Shown here: one piece after another, positions 51,616-62,787 of the stretch | Layout: every line of letters starts with the position of its first letter | Numbering within the stretch: the stretch's first letter is position 1 | Source of the DNA: Halicephalobus mephisto | Taxonomy: Eukaryota; Nematoda; Chromadorea; Rhabditida; Panagrolaimidae | Assembly (NCBI GenBank): GCA_009193035.1 | Contig: SWDT01000223.1 | Coordinates: forward strand, 1-64,000 | Direction of reading: 5' to 3' | Length of the DNA: 64,000 nt | Position numbers and translations under genes: made by a program | Notes under the pieces: model-generated | Seen by the model: the letters and a program-made list of their open reading frames with translations, nothing else | Databases searched by the model: none | Told to the model about the DNA's origin: nothing

Positions 51616-51789
51616 TACAGTAAAACTGGATATAAGATATCCCTGCTATAACATATCTCACGTTATAGCACACGCTCTGAGTGAGTTTGGTTAGTCCACC
51701 TTCAAATTGATCCCGTTATAATATATCCTTTGTTACAACATACGCTTTGATCGGTCCCAAGGGGTGTCTTATATCCAAGTTCGGCTATA
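51616..51789. mobile_element. Small inverted-repeat element (MITE), TA-flanked
   Basis: Left end TACAGTAAAACTGGATATAA and, inward from the right, TATAGCCGAACTTGGATATA, followed by AGATATCCC / AGACACCCC. The interior holds two related segments with GTTATAATATATC-like and CACGCTCTGA / TACGCTTTGA motifs. No coding capacity. Confidence 0.7.
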
Positions 51790-52239
51790 TTATTATTGTT
51801 AAGATATTAAAGACTGTTATTACCTCTTATATGAAGCTATATGGACCACGATCTAATAGAAATTATAATAGAGTTCGAAATAACTAATTTCGAATTTCTA
51901 ACTCAATGTCAAAGATCGAAATCAAAATTGAAGTTCGAAAATCGGAGGTCTTAAAAAATCTATAACGCCGAAAATAACCGAACAGAACTAAATAAGCATT
52001 TTATCTACGATACCTGGATTATCCCTAATAACATTCCATGGATTAATATCACGCTTAATTAAATTAATAATATTTATTTTTTATTTCTCACAGGGAATTG
52101 AACTAAATAAGTTCCTATGACCGAATGTACCACGACAAGACGCGACTGTTTCTGTTTTTTCATTGATGAATCATTCTTTTTTTGGACAGCGCTGGAAACG
52201 AGAAAATAAAAAGTACTAATAGCTAATCTTTAATCTGTA

Positions 52240-52430
52240 CCGAGATCTACAAAGAGGTCAACATTAAAATCGTAATCTGCACTTTGTTCGCATCATTCAA
52301 GTACGTCAGTCGATATTAATATCAAAATAAAATTACAATTTACATATAATTTTTTGTCATCTTGGTCTACCTAATTGTTGTTCGAAAATTCAATTTAACT
52401 TTGATATCGATTTTTTCATGGACCTCAACA
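52240..52430. repeat. Dispersed repeat family, locus 3
   Basis: GAGATCTACAAAGAGGTCAACATTAAAATC, TAATCTGCACTTTGTTCGCA and the right flank CTACCTAATTGTTGTTCGAAA repeat the order seen at 31,430 and 35,450, here with only one to two internal units. Confidence 0.7.
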
Positions 52431-52801
52431 CAAAATCTTTGATTTAATTTTTAGCGGAAAAGTGAAAAAAGTATTGATTGCTTGATACTAATATTGAAAT
52501 CAAAAATATTTTTGAGTTTCCGAATTCGTAAAGAAGGAAATTAGTCCTATTTAAAAAAGTAAAACCACAACAAATCAAAAATACCTAAAAATTTGTCGCG
52601 ATCAATTTTCGTTAATTACGGAAATCTAAATTATTTTTACAAATCTACTTTCCAGACACCGATTTACAGAAATTTAATTTCAAAAAAATTTTCAACATTA
52701 AGTTGTAGTAAATTTAAAATGTCTTACTTTAAAATTAAATTATTTTTAACAAACAACAATTTATTAAAGTTAACAGTTTAACAACGGATCAACCGTACAC
52801 A

Positions 52802-53431
52802 TCAGACTTCATAACGATTTACCCGATTTTCGTTTTTACCGGCCAATTTCTCGAGATCAACATATCGAGGATGAGCACTGAAGAAAATTACTGTCGCTTC
52901 GTAATTCAGAAATTTTAACCCAAGTGTTTTATGGTATTTCTTCCATTTGTTCTTTGTATCTTTCTAGAAATTTCCTTATTTAAATAATGTTAAAAACAAA
53001 CTTACTAGAACAAAAATTCGATCGGGTAAACATTTCTCAAATTTTTTTATGACCATGTCACAATCCTTAAGTCCATAAATGTCAATATCCTTTCCGAGAA
53101 AGCGATGAAATAGTTGGACATCAAGTTTCTGACCAGGATTGGTACGCTTGCCAAAATTAGGAATTTTGTCGTTCAGTTCCATACGGAAAACTCCAACGAA
53201 ATCCGATTCATCATTTTCGGAAGAATCAGTAATTTCATGTTCTTTGTCATCTTCTGAAACCACCGATGCAGCGGAATTCTCAAAGTCAGCAGTTGATGAA
53301 ATTGAATTTGGAGGTAATGGAAAATAATTATGTTCTTCAAATCCAGAGTCGTTGCTGACTATTCCGATTTCTTCATTTGATTCAGGAATTGAGATAAAAG
53401 AAATTTGAGAATTGTTTGAAAATTCATCCAT
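52802..53431 (-). CDS. SPK-like domain protein, 2 exons (copy 1)
   Basis: Exon 1 is 53,431-53,006, exon 2 is 52,963-52,802 (162 bases), joined in phase 0 by a 42-base intron (CTA|gtaagt...tttctag); 195 residues. An acceptor-like tttatag sits two bases before the ATG. The first ~90 residues are acidic, Ser/Asn-rich and probably disordered. The C-terminal ~100 resemble the nematode SPK domain: QLFHRFLGKDIDIYG, then exon 2 with YEATVIFFSAHPRYVDLEKL...NRVNRYE, like the F-LS..VD..FL..L...RI..Y ending of SPK. Exon 2 has the same length and intron site as the gene at 57,293. SPK occurs in many nematode-specific, fast-evolving proteins; its role is not well defined. Assignment is by pattern only. Confidence 0.6.
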
Positions 53432-54024
53432 AACTATAAACGATAAATCGATTATATCTTAAAAGATACGTGTTTTGATCACGGATAATAAAGCAAAATA
53501 TTATTGAAAAAAGTATTTTTAGCAGATCAATGAACAAAAGAAGGAAAATGAGTTAAAAAGTTTCACTTTTGTGTCGATAAATTTCGAAATATTAAAAAAA
53601 CAAAAATTTTAAGATTTATTTTTTTCAGAAATTAAAAATTATTTTATGAAATTTAAATTTAAAAAAAATTGACTGAAATAAGAAAGTTAGTGTATGACGA
53701 AATATTGGAAGCTAATTGAACAGAAAATTTTGAAAAAACCGATTTTTTTTTGAAAAAAATTAAAAAAAAAATCAAATTTTAGGATTTAAAATTCCGTTCA
53801 TGTTCAGAAATAATTTTATGAAATTTAAATTTTGAAATCAAATTATTTTTAATAAAAATAAAATTTAAAAAATTAACTTTGAAAATTTTAAAATTTGTTG
53901 TTTTTTATTTAACATTATTTTATGAAATTTTCGTTTTAATTTAGGAAAAGCAAATTGAGCAAAAGAAACAACGAGAAAGGAACGGATTAAAAAATAAAGG
54001 TGCAGCAACAATGGTCTATATTAA

Positions 54025-54872
54025 GTTTGGTCAATTCGCCCAAAATGACAAACTGACTAAGGAGCTGGCTTAAAATACGTAAGGTGTGCATGGGGGCGGA
54101 TCCCAGAAAAAGCATTATGCAAGTTTTACACATTTTAGGTAAGCTCCCTTGGACTTGCGGATTTTTTCGTATTAGGACCATTCAAATCTTATTTTCAGTG
54201 ATTTTTAACGTTTTTTTTCAAATTCTTGGTAAAAATTTATTTTTAACATTTTTTATGATAGATAAAGCATATAAAAACCGAAAAGACCCACTTTTCATAT
54301 CAGTATTATTAGAATTGTCTTAAAATACGAGTCATAATGCATTTCATCAGTATTGAAAAAAAATTTCATGAATTTATCAATTACCATAATTTTAATAAGG
54401 TAATGAATAGTAGTTCCGAAGAGTTGGTCACTTTATTTAATGTTTATTAGTGATATAGGAGGATATAACTAAAATGGTTAAGTTCATGGCTATATATTTT
54501 GAGCTTTTTTCAAACTTTTAATTCAAATTTAGACATAATTTACCACCAGTTAATCAAGTTCTATCCCTAGATACACGATTTTGAACCTAAACTCCTAAAT
54601 TGATATATGAAATTTTACTGCAAAGCATTCATCATTTTGAAATTAAATAAATCTATGGTAATAATTGGATATATTGAGTATTTCTCTGCAAAAATACACC
54701 TAAATGATTATTACTAAGTATGAAAATGGAAAAAATCGTAAAATATATTGTAACAATGACAAAAAGCTGATTTAATAATAAATAATTCTAAACATTGAGA
54801 AATTTGTGGTCCTAACACGAAAACATGAGAAATCTCAAGGTTCGTTATTTTGGGCGAATTGGCGAAACGTGA
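54025..54872. repeat. Inverted-repeat pair around TGGTCCTAAYACGAAAA
   Basis: The left arm (54,025-54,181) starts GTTTGGTCAATTCGCCCAAA and ends TTTTTTCGTATTAGGACCA. The right arm (54,804-54,872) starts TGGTCCTAACACGAAAA and ends TTTTGGGCGAATTGGCGAAAC. About 620 bases of AT-rich DNA lie between. The left arm has about 90 extra bases. This is likely an old fold-back element; GTCCTAATACGAAAA also occurs at 29,487. Confidence 0.6.
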
Positions 54873-55194
54873 CAGATACTATCGTTCCCTCACCGCCAGA
54901 ATCTCCCGCACAAAAAAGGACTGACAGAATTCAGAAAAAAAAACACAACAAGATAACTATAAAATTCCTAGTTTTAATTTTTCTTATTTCAGATATTATT
55001 GGAAAAATAAAAAAATCAAATTACTAGATAAACTGTAAAATTAAAACACTATTAGATTAGGTCAGGTATGGAATGTCAAGATTACATAAATAATACCTGA
55101 CAACGTGCACAAACAACTGCTGAAATAAGTGAATTGTAGATAGATACGTCCTATCTATTCCCAAGTTTATTGATTAAAGGTTATGTTCTGGAAA

Positions 55195-55400
55195 TAGATT
55201 GCAGCTAACATGCAGCTAAAATGCAGCTTACATGCAGCTTACATGCAGCTTACATGCAGTTTACATGCAGTTTACATGCAGCTAAAATGCAGCTAACATG
55301 CAGCTTACATGCAGCTAAAAATGCAGTTTACATGCAGCTAAAATGCAGCTAACATGCAACTAAAATACAGCTTACATGCAGCTAAAATGCAGCTAACACG
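55195..55400. repeat. 11-base minisatellite (ATGCAGCTWAM), about 18 copies
   Basis: Tandem ATGCAGCTTAC, ATGCAGCTAAA and ATGCAGTTTAC units, nearly all 11 bases long. They form no long open frame. Confidence 0.85.
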
Positions 55401-55748
55401 CGTGAGTTCGTTTGTAATAATAGTTGATCTTCTTTGGCTTGGACTAGTTACGAAATAAGTATCATACAACCTTAAAAAACACTTTTCTCGACACGAACTA
55501 AATCCTGTCTGGAAGTCTTTAAAAGTTAAAGCAGAAACTTACACGTTGTTTTTGACTTTTTTTAAGTTTTAATTGTTGTGGTTTTTGGATATGTGATATA
55601 TAATTTGAAATAAAGAAACTCCAATAACGAATTTCAAAAAATTGATCGATACTGTTCTCAAGAAATTTCGAAATCACTTTGGCAATTTTTCAAGTTTATA
55701 AAACAATAAAATAACAATTTGATTTCATAACATTTTGATGTTATAAAG

Positions 55749-56312
55749 TTATGAATAATCAACAAGTGGAGGAATCGTTGGAAACAGTCGATGGATTAAG
55801 CGGTAATAAGAACGACGCTTTTTAGTGCAGAAGGAAACTGAAAGATTATCGTTTGTCGAATGAGAGATCTGCAAATTCGGAGGAGAATTTTGGGAAGATT
55901 GCGGAGAATTTTGGGCAAATTGTGGAGAACTTTGGGCAAATTGTGGAGATCCTTCATTTTGCTCATTGCAGATAGCAGAGCGCCCAGGAACAAGTGGAAA
56001 ACAAAGCAAATCATGTTTTGTCCACTCCTCATGATTTGATTGCGGCAGTGGGTTTTCACTTTCGCTGGACTCTATTGCATCACATGAGGAAGATGTCTCG
56101 TCTGAAAGATTTTCAGGCGTTTTTTCGTCATCGATTTCAGCGGTAGCTATTAAATATTTGTTTGCCGCTAGAAATTCCGCGACTAAATCCATCGGCGATG
56201 GTTGAGGAGGGCTTCCAACTCGAAAGCCGATATTAGTCGAATCGGCATCCTCCCTACCCGTAACAGAAATGGGAATTGGCGAACTTGGACGATGGATTGT
56301 CGAGTCGGCCAT
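55749..56312 (-). CDS. Low-complexity protein related to the SPK-like genes (copy 2), possibly truncated
   Basis: One open exon of 187 codons from ATG at 56,312, which lies two bases after an acceptor (ttttgtag), to TAA at 55,749. The protein is Ser/Pro/Asn/Gln-rich with PSSPIPI near the N-terminus, an FPLVPGRSAICNE block that recalls FPGRPEIFNE in the gene at 57,505, and a short tandem peptide repeat (SPQFAQSSPQFAQNSPQSSQ). It ends YRLIHRLFPTIPPLVDYS, where the two relatives continue into an SPK-like region; no second exon is seen downstream. It is either a truncated copy or a distant member. Confidence 0.55.
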   Translation of the reverse strand: MADSTIHRPSSPIPISVTGREDADSTNIGFRVGSPPQPSPMDLVAEFLAANKYLIATAEIDDEKTPENLSDETSSSCDAIESSESENPLPQSNHEEWTKHDLLCFPLVPGRSAICNEQNEGSPQFAQSSPQFAQNSPQSSQNSPPNLQISHSTNDNLSVSFCTKKRRSYYRLIHRLFPTIPPLVDYS

Positions 56313-56566
56313 TCCTACAAAATAAAATAAATTATTTTACTGAAAGTATACATATTTATTATGAAAACAAGGTACAATGATATGAAAGACAGCTACTCTT
56401 ATGATTGTCAACGCTAAAACAAATGAAATGAGGAATTGCCGCCCCTCTGTCTGGTAATGTTGAACTTTCTTGGAAAGTCTCAATCAAAATGATTTTTATG
56501 GAATTTCATCTGAGCATTTGACAAAATTTGTCATTTTGAAAGCATTTTCAGAAAATACAGGCTGAG

Positions 56567-56790
56567 TATGATTGAGGTGTACAAAAACAATGTCCAGAAG
56601 AAACAAGCTAAATATGATTAAGGTGTGCAAAAACAGTGTCCAGAAGATAAAGGTTGAGTATGATTGAGGTGCGCAAAAACAGTATCCAGAAGAAACAGGT
56701 TAAATATGATTAAGGTGTACACAAACAGTGTCCAGAAGATACAGGTTAAGTATGATTAAGGTGTGCAAAAACAGTATCCAGTCTTTATAT
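56567..56790. repeat. 46-base tandem repeat, five copies
   Basis: TATGATTAAGGTGTGCAAAA plus ACAGTGTCCAGAAGATACAG recurs at 56,567, 56,613, 56,659, 56,705 and 56,751 with an exact period of 46. Confidence 0.85.
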
Positions 56791-57292
56791 CGACAAAGGA
56801 AACCTAAAATGTGTGAGTTATCGATTAATGCTGTTTTTTGAGAAAATAAGTATTGATAGTTGATAAAACTAGCAAAAAACAATTATTTTAGGCTGTGTTT
56901 GATTGAATTAAAGATCATATAAATTTTGCACCTTGTTCAATGTAAAAAATAAACTTAATTGATTCATAGACTGCTGTTGGATTAGGTATGATTTCGAAAT
57001 CTATCAAAACAAAAAAATTTAATCTAAGAATTTTTCTGAAAAGACTGGACCTACTTGCTCAGTTATCTAAGAAAATTACCGATAGATAACTTTGTTGGTC
57101 ATTATTTTTACTCTAAAAAAAGATAGTTTATATGTATCAAAAACACATGGAAGTTTTCCTTTCTAGGAATTTTCAAAGCCATTTTAATAATGATTTATAC
57201 ACAAAACTTATTGAAAAAAGCACAGTAATTCTGGAACATTCCCGATGTTCTCTAACAAATTTTCATCAAAATTTAAAATCATTGATAATTTT

Positions 57293-58062
57293 TTAATTTT
57301 TGAAATACAAGGTGTTGAAATGACGAGCGGTTCCTTTAATTTGGTGGATCACCTCGGAAATCAATGGATGATCTCCAAAAATCGCAAATTTGACCTCGAG
57401 ATCAGTCCTATGGAGCGCCATAAATGCATGTGACGGGCTCCAGCTTTCCGTATACTAGAAAAATGAATATTTTTAAATTTAATTTCAGATCACAGTGAAC
57501 TAACCAAGACATATAGGTGGTCTAATCGATGATGTTGGAAGAAGTTGATGACCTGTCGAGTAACTATTTCATCATTGAACTTAGAAAACCCGTAACCGAG
57601 GACTTGAGCAAAGTACGAGTGTTTTTTAGTACCAGTTTCTGGAGATTCAAAAACAGGAGTCGGAGGGAAAAGTTTATTAGAAAACTTATAAAATGCATCC
57701 GGATTTTCATCCTGTGGTCGAATTGATGGAAAATGGTCCGTAAAATTAAGCCCTTGGTGATTTTCAACAGAACGAAGTAGTTGAAGACCGTTTTCATCGG
57801 ATTCATTGAAAATTTCAGGACGTCCAGGAAACAATTGTTGGTCAAAAATTTGTTGTTCTGTCAGTTCCTCTGAATTTGACGATGGAGATGATTTTTCGCT
57901 TCCAATTAAAGAGGTTTCATCATCTGAAAAGTACTCTCTACTTGGATCAGGGGCTTGGGACTCTCTTGCAGCTCTTTCTTTTGCATTGATAGGAATCGGG
58001 ATCGGAGCAGAATGATTTATAAGGTTGTTTGGGGTTTCATTGTTTGAGTTAGTAGTTTCCAT
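57293..58062 (-). CDS. SPK-like domain protein, 2 exons (copy 3)
   Basis: Exon 1 is 58,062-57,505 and exon 2 is 57,454-57,293 (162 bases), joined in phase 0 across a 50-base intron (TTG|gttagt...tttctag); 239 residues. The ATG lies four bases after an acceptor (ctttacag), a likely trans-splice site. The N-terminal ~130 residues are polar and acidic with APIPIPI and FPGRPEIFNE blocks. The C-terminal ~100 match copy 1: SYFAQVLGYGFSKFND..., then exon 2 with DLEVKFAIFGDHPLISEVIHQIKG. The intron falls after DHLYVL, matching DRIFVL in copy 1. Probable nuclear or chromatin-linked role only if the SPK reading is right. Confidence 0.6.
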
Positions 58063-58129
58063 TATTCTGTAAAGTGAAAATGTTAGGGTATTAGTGGCAA
58101 TGTTACAATTGTCCACTGCAACACTCAAA

Positions 58130-60800
58130 AAGTAAGATTAACTGAAGGAACTAAAGTAATTAGAAAACGACATTATTGTTAATAAGGAAATTAAGAATTA
58201 AAAATAGTAGAAAAATGTTTAAAATATCCTACAATCCACTTTTTTAAACCCCATCTTTTGTAGGTATTTGTTTTTCTAAATATAAAGAAATAAGCGTTAC
58301 GCTGAGTATGTCTGGCAAGTGATGAACATTACGTAATATCAAAAAGCACAAAATACACGAATTCGTTTTCCATTTTGATATCGTTCAATCAGAAAAAAAG
58401 AGTCGCATGTATTTTGGTCCATAATTAACCAACGGTTCGGATCAAAGTAGTCCAAAAAGTAATGCCATTGTTACAAATCTGGTAGTCAATAACAACTATC
58501 AGAATTCGCATGTGGTGTTGGATTGGGAGGAATTGATCAGTCGTATTTTTCTTGTTGAAGTTCTTGGAGAGTGAAACGGAGATGACTGGTCATAACTGGT
58601 CCATTATATTCAGGCAATTACAATTAACGGGAAATTTGTAAGGCTGATACCAAATAACCACATAAAAGTAAAAAATCCCAAAAAGAACTTGACTATTATA
58701 ACATTGAAAACCTAAAATTTTCTTATTACTTCTTAGAAAATAAGTTAAAAATTCGAAATTTCGAATTCAATAACGAATCTATGAGTTTCTATATAAAAAC
58801 TAATTTAAAAATCTCCTACAAAGTACGATATTGATCGATCTGTGAAATAATGAAAATGCTTCAGCAAATACATATATAAAACTAAGAACTTTCGTCGTTA
58901 TCTGAAGGTTTTAATTTCCACTTTTTCAAAGATTTCCTAAAATAATGATGGAGGAAAAAGAATCTTACAAAACAAGGGGCACTCCCTCTTAACTGTTCTC
59001 TACTGAATTGACATCAGTTTTAGACGTGCTGAAAGACAAAAACTGCTCGGTCAACGATAAGCATAGGGAGGTCGTTTTTGGCCGTTGGACTTTATTTGGC
59101 TTGTTTAAAAAAATTAAAAGTTTGGGGATCTAATTCTATAAAGAAATAAAATTTTTATTCGGAAATTTTTTAAAATGATCAGAAATGCAAAAAATTAACT
59201 TTAAAAGTGCACAATTCTTAATTTAGATAATTGATCAATAAACATTCATTTTTATCGATTATGATGCTTATTGATTATAAGTCGTTGAGAAGCAGTCGAA
59301 TTTGGTAAATTGTCTAAAACCATTACTCGGGTTGATTCTGCACAGCCCGAGATAAATGATTTCAAAATTGGATGTTAAGATTGGCGGACTATTATGGCAG
59401 ACTTGCGAGGTAGTCATTTCGTTATTAATTTTGAATTCCTATTTTTATTTTAATTATATTAAAACTAATATTTGCGGATCGCAATTTGGTTTTCATTTAT
59501 TTTCCAGATCATTCGACTTCAAAAAACTATAGTGGTAATATTGAGTTAAATTTAAAATAAGAGTATTGATAATAATTTGTTTCAGAAAGCTAAAATAATG
59601 ACACAACAAGATATCCTAGCTGTTCAGCGTTAGTAGAGATTTGAAATCAACATTATCCACTTATTACAATTTCATTTCAGCCAAAATTTAGTTTTTTTAG
59701 ATGCAGAAGCGCTGAACAAGAAGATAGACGTGAAGTTCATATATGAATCAATTACCGAAAAACCTTTGGAATGATATCCGAGATTTGAGGGAAACCTGTA
59801 ATAGCAGCTCAATATAGGGCTAACTTTTGCAAATAATGAACTCGTCTATTTCTTATGTGAGATGTTAGTAATGAACTAGATTGTTTTGAAGGAATTTTTG
59901 CATAAAAAGCGGCGACCCTGCCGAATTTCCAGTTATTGCCATGAACATTGCAAAGGTAAATAAATCTGTGTCTATTTGGAGAATATTTCAAGAAGATTCA
60001 ATGAGATTCGAAAAATGGCAGTCATAGGTAACTTACAGAAGAAAAATCCTTAGTAAGTATTACAGAGCAAAGAAATTGCCAATCCTGGATATTAAGAGCG
60101 TTTGCTGGTAGCTGAAGATGGATAAGAGATTTATTATATTATGGTTTCAAATGGTAACGCACACGGACGCAGAAGATATAGATATAATACTATAAAAAAC
60201 CAGATATAATGCAAACAAACAGCTGTAACTCTTACAAAATGCGAAGCTAAGTTCCGCCACGAAAATTCCCGAACGTTCTGCGATCCTCCCACTAGTAGAT
60301 GCAAATCAAATCAGACGTTTATAACAGTTTAAGTATGTGTTACATATCTTGCATGACAATAGCAGTTGATAGTTTTGCTAACAGTAATTGTTGTTGCATT
60401 GCATGTAATCATTCTTCTATTGCGTGACACAACTGACCGGCGGTGATGAATTTCATACCTTTTCAGGAGGTTTCTAACGTATGCTGATTGTCAACATAGT
60501 CGAGGATCATATTAATAAAAAGAAGCAGAGATGTTTTAGTAGAAGAAGCAAACTGCTCTCGAGGCTTTATAGCTCATGATTTCGCTTCGTACTTCTGTAA
60601 TTTCCATATAATTATATACCGCTTAATTGCTATAATGCTTTGAAACTTATATATTTGTATCGCGTATCTGATTTTGATTTAATCGCTTAAGTTTGAGGCG
60701 CATAAAATAAAGACGCTTTAATGTAGTTTTGTTTATAGGTGTAAGGGATTCTGGCCTCTTCCCTTAATTGACAATTGTTAACTGGTCACTTTATTCCAGC
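58130..60800. other. Spacer without a convincing gene
   Basis: No strong coding region. On the minus strand, an exon-like piece at about 58,938-58,888 follows an acceptor (attattttag) and ends TAG with the reading KSLKKWKLKPSDNDESS, but no upstream exon fits its frame. The rest is ordinary AT-rich DNA. Confidence 0.3.
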
Positions 60801-60804
60801 AATC

Positions 60805-60957
60805 AACAATACAAATTAACAACAACTCTTCGCGATTTCGTCCGGTTCTCTGTCGTCGCTCCTGTGTTCCTCTGATTCTACCTATCCTTTGATGTGCAAA
60901 TTGAGTTCCTGTATCTCCAGGATTTTCGTGCTAGGAGTCTTCTCGCTTTCTGCGACA
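60805..60957. repeat. Diverged repeat copy, partner of 4,547-4,695
   Basis: Begins AATTAACAACAACTCTTCGC and ends CTTCTCGCTTTCTGC, with TGCAAATTGAGTTCCTG inside, in the same order and strand as the copy 56 kb upstream. The element type is unknown. Confidence 0.45.
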
Positions 60958-60958
60958 A

Positions 60959-61178
60959 TAGGGTTGTAATTTACTTGAGTAAATTGAAAAATAACCAACC
61001 TGCCCAGTCAATTTTCTCAATGACAACCCTAGTTAAAATATTCGAAAGTGGTTTATTTTTTGAAATGGGAATTAATATCTATTCTCACTTTATCAAAGTT
61101 AGTTTCTAAGGTTGTCATTAAAAAATTGACTGGGTAAGTTGCTCATTTTTCAATTTACCCAGGCAAATTACAACCCTA
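60959..61178. mobile_element. Tc1/mariner-type MITE with about 70-base terminal inverted repeats
   Basis: TA|GGGTTGTAATTTACTTGAGT on the left and its inverted match ending GGCAAATTACAACCC|TA on the right. The arms (60,961-61,030 and 61,107-61,176) agree at roughly 85% by eye. The element is 216 bases, non-coding, and sits right at the edge of the repeat copy at 60,805-60,957. Confidence 0.85.
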
Positions 61179-61480
61179 TGTATTTACCCACAACCGTTCG
61201 CTTTCTACCAGAATTCAACATATAAAGCAGTTACATACCATCTGAAATCCCGTGAAATATTCATTCAGAGTCTGTTGCTGATTTTTGAAAACGATTGTCT
61301 GAAGTAAGATAGGTAGTATAGCTATTTTTGGCGCACCCACTTTCTCCCACTTCAATTTTCACACGATCTTCTAGTATAAATATTGGAGAAGGAGGGTGTA
61401 GTTATATTTCTGATTACTTGAATCCTGTTACCTCGACAAAGTCGAGTTAGGTACTGAAAGTACTTATTTCGCAATTTTTC

Positions 61481-61978
61481 TTGATTATAAATGACGAAAT
61501 GTTTATTAAAATCTTAAAACCATTGACAAATTATGATATCACAAATCTAGCTAAAGAATTAAAAATAAAAAATTTTAGAAGGATATTCATGAGAGATACT
61601 CTTGTAGGCATAAAGATCGGACTTAAACCGGAACGGCCTAGACAGGATGCCCAAAGCTCCGCCCAGTCAGCCGACGCCTGTGAAGTGAGACTAAAGTGTT
61701 AGAGAGTCAGTCTTTGAGAAATTCCAGCTTTAGACGGGTCCGAGTTTGACTTCGGTCAAACGAGGACCTTTCCTCTTTTGTTCAATGCTTATGTTAAGAT
61801 AAACGAGCTTAATTGCTAAATAGTAGGAACCAACAGTTATCCGCCCAACCAAGAATCACACCCCTACCTTATTTTACTACACTCTTCCAACGAAAGTTAA
61901 TGATAAAGAATGCGGAATTTGAAGTCTTGATATAAGTAAAAGTAGTGGCACTCATTGGGTCTGCTACTATGTCGATCT
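61481..61978 (+). pseudogene. Polinton/Maverick-type (adenain-like) cysteine protease relic
   Basis: Two separated pieces read like the protease of Polinton/Maverick elements: KELKIKNFRRIFMRDTL (61,551-61,602) and, past an insertion, a KECGI piece followed by GTHWVCYY (about 61,886-61,965). The HW pair holds the catalytic His of this protease class. The frame is broken by a TGA inside the second piece, and similarity is lost after about 61,970, so the active-site Cys end is missing. Related enzymes process capsid proteins of these virus-like transposons. No polymerase, integrase or capsid gene is in the window, so this is a dead fragment. Confidence 0.65.
61603..61881. mobile_element. Solo LTR inserted in the protease relic
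   Basis: The insert runs TGTAGGCATAAAG...TTTTACTACA (TG...CA ends, 279 bases) and is flanked by CTCT on both sides (61,599-61,602 and 61,882-61,885). Taking out the insert and one CTCT rejoins the two protease pieces without gain or loss of a base. No internal retrotransposon region is present. Confidence 0.75.
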
Positions 61979-62170
61979 TTACTTTGCATGCTCATACTTG
62001 AAAACTAGTTTCCACAGCAATGCCATGAATAACCTGGAGAAAAACAGGCGCTGAAACACAATCTCCCCAACCACAGCTACATACGTCACTACATGATCCA
62101 CGACGCACGTGATAAATGATTTTATGAATAGTAGACATGAAATAAAGATAAATTTCAGGAAAGTGCTCAT
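61979..62170 (-). CDS. Possible small secreted cysteine-rich peptide, frame uncertain
   Basis: A TATAAAAG box (62,194-62,187) lies 17 bases before an ATG at 62,170, with an acceptor-like cttgacag between. The frame from this ATG starts with a clear signal-peptide-like stretch (MSTFLKFIFISCLLFIK) but its remainder looks random. A second frame over the same DNA, ending at 61,992, is more protein-like and has five clustered cysteines (SCSDVCSCGWGDC). A one-base shift near 62,105 would link signal and cysteine part. The function is unknown and the gene may be broken. Confidence 0.35.
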   Translation of the reverse strand: MSTFLKFIFISCLLFIKSFITCVVDHVVTYVAVVGEIVFQRLFFSRLFMALLWKLVFKYEHAK

Positions 62171-62787
62171 CTTCTGTCAAGCAAGGCTTTTATACCACTA
62201 CTGACCAGTTCTCAATGATCTCGATCTATGCCGAGTTTTAGTCAACCTCAAAATTAATGAATAACAATATAATTTAGCTACTGAATGTCATAAATCTTAA
62301 GCGTTTTAATTCTCTGCAGTAGAAATTTAGTCTGAGATTGCTTGAAAATTTAAAATACTGATTCATATATCAGCTCATTTAGATTGGTCTAATGATATTA
62401 TTTTAGATATCCTTCAAGATAAGTAAATTATAGATCGTAGATAAAGCGATAGAATTAATTAAAGAAGAGTTTTGAAATCATCGAAATGTGTTAACTCAAG
62501 AATGGCATGTAAATTTCATAATCTAATTCTAGTTTTAATTTTCATGTTCATCTTTTTATAGATTGCGATACAGTAGAAGTAAGGTATAGATGAATAATTT
62601 CCTTCAAAGAAATTAATTCCAGTAATTTATTTATTTATTCTAGAAAAAACATGACAAAAAAACTAAATATGAGCATCATCTTTATCCGATTACGATTACA
62701 TTTGGAGATTTCCATAAACGTTTTGAATCGATATCTTGGGTGGATTATCTTAGTCGGGATTTATCTTCAAGGTTTTATTGGTATTGT

